Source: Mariprofundaceae bacterium
GTDB lineage: Bacteria; Pseudomonadota; Zetaproteobacteria; Mariprofundales; Mariprofundaceae
Direction of reading: 5' to 3'
NCBI GenBank assembly: GCA_030950825.1
Contig: JAUZQT010000004.1
Coordinates: 1 to 19,486 of the forward strand
DNA length: 19,486 nt
The position numbers and the translations under genes are program-made. Under the pieces are notes generated by a model that was given only the letters and a program-made list of their open reading frames with translations, made no database searches and had not been told where the DNA came from. This document shows positions 14,764 to 19,486 of this stretch, piece after piece (positions within the stretch are counted from its first letter, which is position 1; each line of letters opens with the position of its first letter).

Positions 14764-17223
14764 ATGAACAATAAGAAAAAGCTGGTGATGATTGGTAATG
14801 GCATGGCTGGTGTGCGTGCTATTGAAGAAATTCTCAATGCCAATCCAGATATGTTTGAGATAACAATTTTTGGCGCAGAAAAATACCCCAACTACAACCG
14901 TATTATGTTATCGCCAGTGCTTGCTGGTGATACGACCATTGAAGATATTATTCTTAACGAAGAGCAATGGTATGCCGACAACGATATTACCCTGCATTTG
15001 GGCAAACGCATTAAAGAGATTCAACGGGGTTACAAAAAAGTTATTGCTGAAGATGGTACTGAGGCTGAGTACGACAAGCTAATCATCGCCACAGGTTCCA
15101 ACCCATTCATTATTCCTATTCCAGGCCATGATAAAAAAGGGGTCATGGCTTTTCGTGATATTGATGATTGTGATGCCATGGTGGAAGCTGCGAAAACCTA
15201 CAAAAAAGCGGCGGTGATTGGTGGTGGCTTGCTGGGTTTAGAAGCGGCCAAAGGCTTGTTGCATTTGGGCATGGAAACCACGGTGATTCATGATCAAGCC
15301 ACGCTGATGAATATGCAGTTGGACACGGTTGCAGGGGCGATGTTGCGCAGCGAACTTGAAGCACAAGGCATGGCATTTAAGACCTCAACATTGACCACGG
15401 AAGTTCTCGGTGACGAACGTGTTACAGGCTTAAAATTTAAAGATGGTACCACCCTTGATTGTGATTTGTTGATTATGGCCGTGGGCATTCGCCCCAATAT
15501 GGCGTTGGCGAAGGATTCTGGTCTGTTTTGCAATCGCGGTATTGTGGTCAATGATTACATGCAAACGGTGACAGACCCTGCTGTTTATACTGTGGGTGAA
15601 TGTGCTGAACATCGCGGCATTGCTTATGGACTGGTTGCTCCGCTTTTTGAGCAGGCGAAAATACTGGCGTATATGATTACAGGTCAGGGGCTAAAAACGT
15701 ATGAAGGATCTGTTGTTTCAACCAAGTTAAAAATATCTGGTGTTGATGTATTTTCGGCAGGCGATTTTATGGGTACGCCCGGTGCAGATATTATTGAATT
15801 GATGGATAAAGTGGGGGGTGTTTACAAAAAAATAATCCTTGAGGACGATAAAATCAAGGGTTTGGTAATGTTCGGCGATACTGCCGATGGTCCGACTTTT
15901 TTCCAATGGATGCAAGACAGGAAAGACATTTCGGAGCAACGCTCCACCATGTTGTTCGCGGCATCTGGTTTGGGCGATGCTGGGCATTCAGGCATTGATT
16001 TGGCTGCAAGCATGGCCGATCAAACGGTGGTCTGTGGTTGCAATGGTGTGAGCAAAAAAGATGTGGTGGATTCGATTGTCAAAGGCGGTTTAACGACACG
16101 CAAAGAAATCACAGCTTGCACCAAGGCGGCAGGATCTTGTGGTGGTTGTGCTGGTTTGGTGGATCAAATTCTTGCTTCAACCTTGGGCACAGCTTTTGTA
16201 GAATCTGAACATGATCCTATGTGTGGCTGCACAGAATTAAACCATGAGCAGGTGAAAAAACAGATTAAGAACAAGAAATTAACCATGGTACGTGAAGTCA
16301 TGAGTGTGCTGGATTGGAAAAGTGAAGGCTGCCACGTTTGTCGGCCTGCCATTAACTATTATATTGGTATGCTCTGGCCGCAAGATTCAGAAGATGACCG
16401 AACATCCCGTATCGCCAATGAAAAAATGCATGCCAACATTCAAAAAGATGGCACTTTTTCGGTTATTCCACGTATTTATGGCGGCGAAACAACGCCTGAT
16501 GAGCTGATTCACATTGGTAAGATCGCTAAAAAATATGCCATCCCCACGGTGAAAATAACGGGGGGTCAGCGCATTGATTTGCTGGGTGTTAAAAAAGAAG
16601 ATTTAACCGCAATATGGAAAGATTTGGATATGCCCTGTGGTTATGCTTATGGTAAAGCTTTACGCACGGTGAAAACTTGCGTGGGTTCTAACTGGTGCCG
16701 TTTTGGCACGCAAGATTCCACATCGTTGGGCATTCACCTTGAAAAACAGTTGGATCGTATTTGGTTCCCTGCCAAGGTAAAATTGGCAGTTTCAGGTTGC
16801 CCCCGTAACTGCGCAGAGGCAACGATCAAAGATTTTGGCATTGTCGGTGTTGAGGGCGGTTGGGAAATTAGTACGGGCGGCAATGGAGGGGTTCATGTCG
16901 TGGTCACTGAACTTTTATGTATTGTTAAAACAGCCGAAGAAGTTGAGCAGGTGGCAAAGGCTTATTTGCAGCACTACCGCGAAACAGGTCGCCATAATGA
17001 ACGTTGCGCACCTTGGCAGAAACGTGTTGGCTTAGAGCGTATTAAAGCATTGGTTGTTGATGACCTTGATAACCGAAAAGCTTTAATCGAGCGATTGGAT
17101 TTGTATCTGGCACAGCAAGAGAAAGACCCATGGGTCGCACGTATTGAAGATGCCAAAAAAGATGGGTTAAAAATATTTTCGGAATATACCCCCATTGATA
17201 TTCCAGTAAGGGTGGAATCATAA
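14764..17223 (+). CDS. nirB: Assimilatory nitrite reductase, large subunit NirB
   Basis: This 819-residue cytoplasmic enzyme carries electrons from NAD(P)H to siroheme and reduces nitrite to ammonium. Domains in order: FAD-binding oxidoreductase with GNGMAG near the N-terminus and a second dinucleotide loop at G153-GGLLG; a BFD-type [2Fe-2S] region with C424, C426, C459 and C462; a second BFD-like set with C487, C489, C523 and C526; then the nitrite/sulfite reductase domain with the [4Fe-4S]-siroheme ligands C639, C645, C679 and C683 (TCVGSNWC and SGCPRNC). Length is close to E. coli NirB (about 850). ATG 14764 has GAGG five bases upstream. Only one base separates its stop from nirD. A sigma-54 promoter lies 40-55 bp upstream. 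Confidence 0.95.
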   Translation: MNNKKKLVMIGNGMAGVRAIEEILNANPDMFEITIFGAEKYPNYNRIMLSPVLAGDTTIEDIILNEEQWYADNDITLHLGKRIKEIQRGYKKVIAEDGTEAEYDKLIIATGSNPFIIPIPGHDKKGVMAFRDIDDCDAMVEAAKTYKKAAVIGGGLLGLEAAKGLLHLGMETTVIHDQATLMNMQLDTVAGAMLRSELEAQGMAFKTSTLTTEVLGDERVTGLKFKDGTTLDCDLLIMAVGIRPNMALAKDSGLFCNRGIVVNDYMQTVTDPAVYTVGECAEHRGIAYGLVAPLFEQAKILAYMITGQGLKTYEGSVVSTKLKISGVDVFSAGDFMGTPGADIIELMDKVGGVYKKIILEDDKIKGLVMFGDTADGPTFFQWMQDRKDISEQRSTMLFAASGLGDAGHSGIDLAASMADQTVVCGCNGVSKKDVVDSIVKGGLTTRKEITACTKAAGSCGGCAGLVDQILASTLGTAFVESEHDPMCGCTELNHEQVKKQIKNKKLTMVREVMSVLDWKSEGCHVCRPAINYYIGMLWPQDSEDDRTSRIANEKMHANIQKDGTFSVIPRIYGGETTPDELIHIGKIAKKYAIPTVKITGGQRIDLLGVKKEDLTAIWKDLDMPCGYAYGKALRTVKTCVGSNWCRFGTQDSTSLGIHLEKQLDRIWFPAKVKLAVSGCPRNCAEATIKDFGIVGVEGGWEISTGGNGGVHVVVTELLCIVKTAEEVEQVAKAYLQHYRETGRHNERCAPWQKRVGLERIKALVVDDLDNRKALIERLDLYLAQQEKDPWVARIEDAKKDGLKIFSEYTPIDIPVRVES

Positions 17224-17224
17224 G

Positions 17225-17548
17225 ATGACCAAAGCAACTGAGAACTGGATAGAGATTTGCAGCTTGGATGAGATTCCGCCTTCACAGGCGCGTACAGTCA
17301 ATATAGGTAACGCGAGCATTGCAGTGTTTCGTTTAAGTGATGATCGGATCAAAGCACTTGAGAATCGTTGCCCCCATAAAAATGGGCCATTGGCTGAAGG
17401 TATTATTTCAGGGGATGATGTGTTGTGTCCGTTACATAACTGGCGCATTCATTTGGAGGATGGTCAAGTAGCCGCGCCAGATCAGGGATGTGTTAAAACA
17501 TATTCAACAAAAATTGAACACGGCATTGTTTTTTTAGATCTAGAATAA
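17225..17548 (+). CDS. nirD: Nitrite reductase small subunit NirD, Rieske-type
   Basis: This 107-residue partner of NirB has a Rieske-like fold. Both iron-sulfur ligand pairs are present: C49-P-H51 and C68-P-L-H71, in RCPHKNGPL and LCPLHNW. Some NirD proteins, such as that of E. coli, lack these ligands, so this is the cluster-bearing form expected to pass electrons to NirB. It starts one base after the nirB stop, so the two are translationally linked, and nasA follows after 28 bp. Confidence 0.92.
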   Translation: MTKATENWIEICSLDEIPPSQARTVNIGNASIAVFRLSDDRIKALENRCPHKNGPLAEGIISGDDVLCPLHNWRIHLEDGQVAAPDQGCVKTYSTKIEHGIVFLDLE

Positions 17549-17576
17549 TACCCCATCACAACCCTAAGGAGTTGGC

Positions 17577-19486
17577 ATGACCCGAACAGTTAATAGTATC
17601 TGCTCTTATTGTGGAACGGGCTGTGGTATCCGTTTGGAAACCGATGGTCAGCGTATTGTATCGTTGAGGGGTGATGAAAAACACCCAACGAATACCGGTA
17701 AGCTTTGTTCAAAGGGGCGGGCGTTACACCATACGGTCGTAACAGAAGATCGCCTACTGCGTCCACAGTTGCGCACATCACTGGATGCCCCTTTTGCGCC
17801 CGTAGACTGGGATACTGCGTTGGATTATTCGACCAGTAAATTTGCTGAGATTATTAAAAATCATGGCCCTGATGCCGTGGCTTTTTATGTGTCGGGACAA
17901 TTGTTGACAGAAGATTATTATCTGTTCAATAAACTCATGAAAGGGTTTATTGGCAGCAATAATATCGACACCAATTCTCGACTGTGCATGTCTTCGGCGG
18001 TGGCAGGCTACAAACGCGCTTTTGGTGCGGATGGCCCACCGACCTGTTATGATGATATTGAGTTGGCGGGTTGTTATTTGATTGCTGGGGCAAACCCAGC
18101 ATTTGCCCACCCTATTATTTTTCGGCGCATGGAAGCGGCCAAAGAGGCCAATCCTGATTTAAAAATCATTGTCGCAGACCCTCGCCGTACCGATACCTGC
18201 TCGATTGCCGATCTGCATCTGCCACTTAAACCTGGTACCGATGTTGTCCTTTTTCAGGCCATGTTGAATGTCATGATGTGGGAAGATTTTATTGATCAGA
18301 CTTATGTGGATCATTACACCACAGGTTTTGAAGCGGTTGCCAAGCAAGCGAGATTGATCACCCCACGAAAAGCGGCAAACATTTGTGGTCTAAAAACCGA
18401 AGATATTGTTAAAGCAGCCTTGTGGTTTGCTGAAAACAAAAGTCTTTCTTTTTATACCATGGGCCTTAATCAATCAACATCAGGCACGGATAAAAACAAT
18501 GCGCTGATCAACTTGCATCTGGCAACAGGGCAGGTGGGGAAAGAAGGTTGTGGGCCTTTTTCATTAACGGGTCAACCCAATGCCATGGGCGGTCGGGAAG
18601 TCGGCGGCTTGGCCAATATGCTGGCGGCACATCGTGATTATACCAACCCAGAACATCGCCAAGAAGTGGCAAAATATTGGGGTGTGGATGACGTGCCGCA
18701 GACACCAGGGTTAACGGCCACTGAGCTTTTTGACGCTTTGGAAACAGGTGCGGTCAAAGCAGTATGGATTGTTTGTACCAATCCGATGGTATCCATGCCT
18801 GATGCCAAACGTGCGCAAGCCGCTTTGAAAAAAGCTGAATTGGTGATGGTTTCTGATGCCTACCACCCCACCGATACCACAAAGTTTGCCCATGTTTTGT
18901 TTCCAGCAGCAGGCTGGGCAGAAAAAGAGGGTTCGATGACCAATTCGGAAAGACGTATCAGCCATATTCAACAAGCGTTGCCTGCTGCTGGCATGTCACG
19001 TCCTGATTGGAAAATAGCGGCTGATTTTGCAATCTGTTTGGGTCAAAAATTGGGCAAAGATTGGTCTTCTGCTTTTAGCTATGAAAAAACAGGCGATATT
19101 TTTAACGAGCATTGCGGGCTTACCCAAGGCAGAGATATTGATATTACGGGTCTTTCTTATGCAGTACTCGATGAATTTGGTCCCCAACAATGGCCCTACC
19201 CCAAAGGCTCAAAACCCAATGAAACAAAACGCCTTTATACCGATGCTATCTTTGAAACAGCAGATAAAAAAGCCCACTTTATGGATGTTTTATACAAACC
19301 TGTGGCAGAGCCCACCGATGCGACGTTCCCCCTATCCTTGACCACAGGCCGCATTCGCGATCAGTGGCATAGCATGACCAAAAGCGGCAATGTGCTACAG
19401 TTGATGCAACAAGTTACAATTCCTCCGCTACAAATACCCCCTGATGATGCCAAGCTGCGAGGCATTGACGATGAAGATTTGGTCAG
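17577..19486 (+). CDS. nasA: Assimilatory nitrate reductase catalytic subunit (3' end beyond window)
   Basis: The frame is open from ATG 17577 to the window end, about 636 residues of an expected 750-900. AAGGAG (17566-17571) lies five bases upstream. The N-terminus binds a [4Fe-4S] cluster through C9, C12, C16 and C44, and C137 in NTNSRLCMSS is the molybdenum-ligating cysteine of the NapA/NasA group. Later segments typical of bis-MGD binding include ADPRRTDT, GQPNAMGGREVGG and TTGRIRDQWHSMTKSG. There is no twin-arginine signal, so the enzyme is cytoplasmic and assimilatory rather than periplasmic NapA. It should receive electrons from a flavoprotein or ferredoxin and supply nitrite to NirBD. 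A C-terminal BFD domain, present in some NasA proteins, cannot be checked. Confidence 0.94.
   Translation, partial: MTRTVNSICSYCGTGCGIRLETDGQRIVSLRGDEKHPTNTGKLCSKGRALHHTVVTEDRLLRPQLRTSLDAPFAPVDWDTALDYSTSKFAEIIKNHGPDAVAFYVSGQLLTEDYYLFNKLMKGFIGSNNIDTNSRLCMSSAVAGYKRAFGADGPPTCYDDIELAGCYLIAGANPAFAHPIIFRRMEAAKEANPDLKIIVADPRRTDTCSIADLHLPLKPGTDVVLFQAMLNVMMWEDFIDQTYVDHYTTGFEAVAKQARLITPRKAANICGLKTEDIVKAALWFAENKSLSFYTMGLNQSTSGTDKNNALINLHLATGQVGKEGCGPFSLTGQPNAMGGREVGGLANMLAAHRDYTNPEHRQEVAKYWGVDDVPQTPGLTATELFDALETGAVKAVWIVCTNPMVSMPDAKRAQAALKKAELVMVSDAYHPTDTTKFAHVLFPAAGWAEKEGSMTNSERRISHIQQALPAAGMSRPDWKIAADFAICLGQKLGKDWSSAFSYEKTGDIFNEHCGLTQGRDIDITGLSYAVLDEFGPQQWPYPKGSKPNETKRLYTDAIFETADKKAHFMDVLYKPVAEPTDATFPLSLTTGRIRDQWHSMTKSGNVLQLMQQVTIPPLQIPPDDAKLRGIDDEDLV

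Noticed and set aside
1..19486. CRISPR arrays, tRNA or rRNA genes
   Set aside because: No regularly spaced direct repeats, cloverleaf-like sequences or conserved rRNA segments were seen.

Overview
The window looks like chromosome of a Gram-negative proteobacterium. It has an outer-envelope OmpA/BON-type protein, a system II cytochrome c maturation machine (ResB plus CcsA/ResC), a CRP-type regulator with a class III adenylate cyclase, and a nitrate assimilation cluster with sigma-54 promoters. Base composition is moderate and slightly AT-rich. I cannot fix the genus; a gamma- or zetaproteobacterium is a guess.

Layout. (1) 1-565 is mobile debris: the C-terminal end of an IS4/Tn5-type transposase running in from the left, then a small terminal-inverted-repeat element flanked by CTAG, then hairpin-rich non-coding DNA. 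(2) 566-6225 is a signalling block: a stand-alone receiver protein (-), a CRP-family regulator (+), and a tightly coupled minus-strand operon of coiled-coil protein, membrane OmpA/BON-repeat protein, Ras-like small GTPase and class III adenylate cyclase. The last three genes are joined by ATGA overlaps. A perfect GTGA-N6-TCAC palindrome lies in front of the operon, and a near match lies in front of the CRP gene. (3) 6429-11449 is a minus-strand run of housekeeping genes: low-molecular-weight tyrosine phosphatase, tsaB, galU, ccsA/resC and resB. A divergent TlpA-like periplasmic thioredoxin follows at 11711-12208 (+). (4) 12235-12772 is a decayed insertion element: an internally palindromic repeat, a frameshifted DDE integrase core and an inverted end. 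(5) 12797-19486 is the nitrate assimilation cluster: narK (-) diverging from nirB-nirD-nasA (+), with nasA running off the right edge. Each side has its own, almost identical, sigma-54 -24/-12 promoter, and a 186-bp MITE-like palindrome sits between them.

How the genes work together. The most interesting part is the signalling block. It suggests a circuit in which an envelope-anchored protein acts through a Ras-like GTPase on an adenylate cyclase, whose cAMP is read by the CRP-family protein encoded next door; that protein may in turn bind in front of the cyclase operon. The link between GTPase and cyclase is inferred from gene order only. The nitrate block is conventional: NarK imports nitrate, NasA reduces it to nitrite, and NirBD reduces nitrite to ammonium. 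The sigma-54 promoters imply control by an enhancer-binding protein such as NtrC, which is not in the window.
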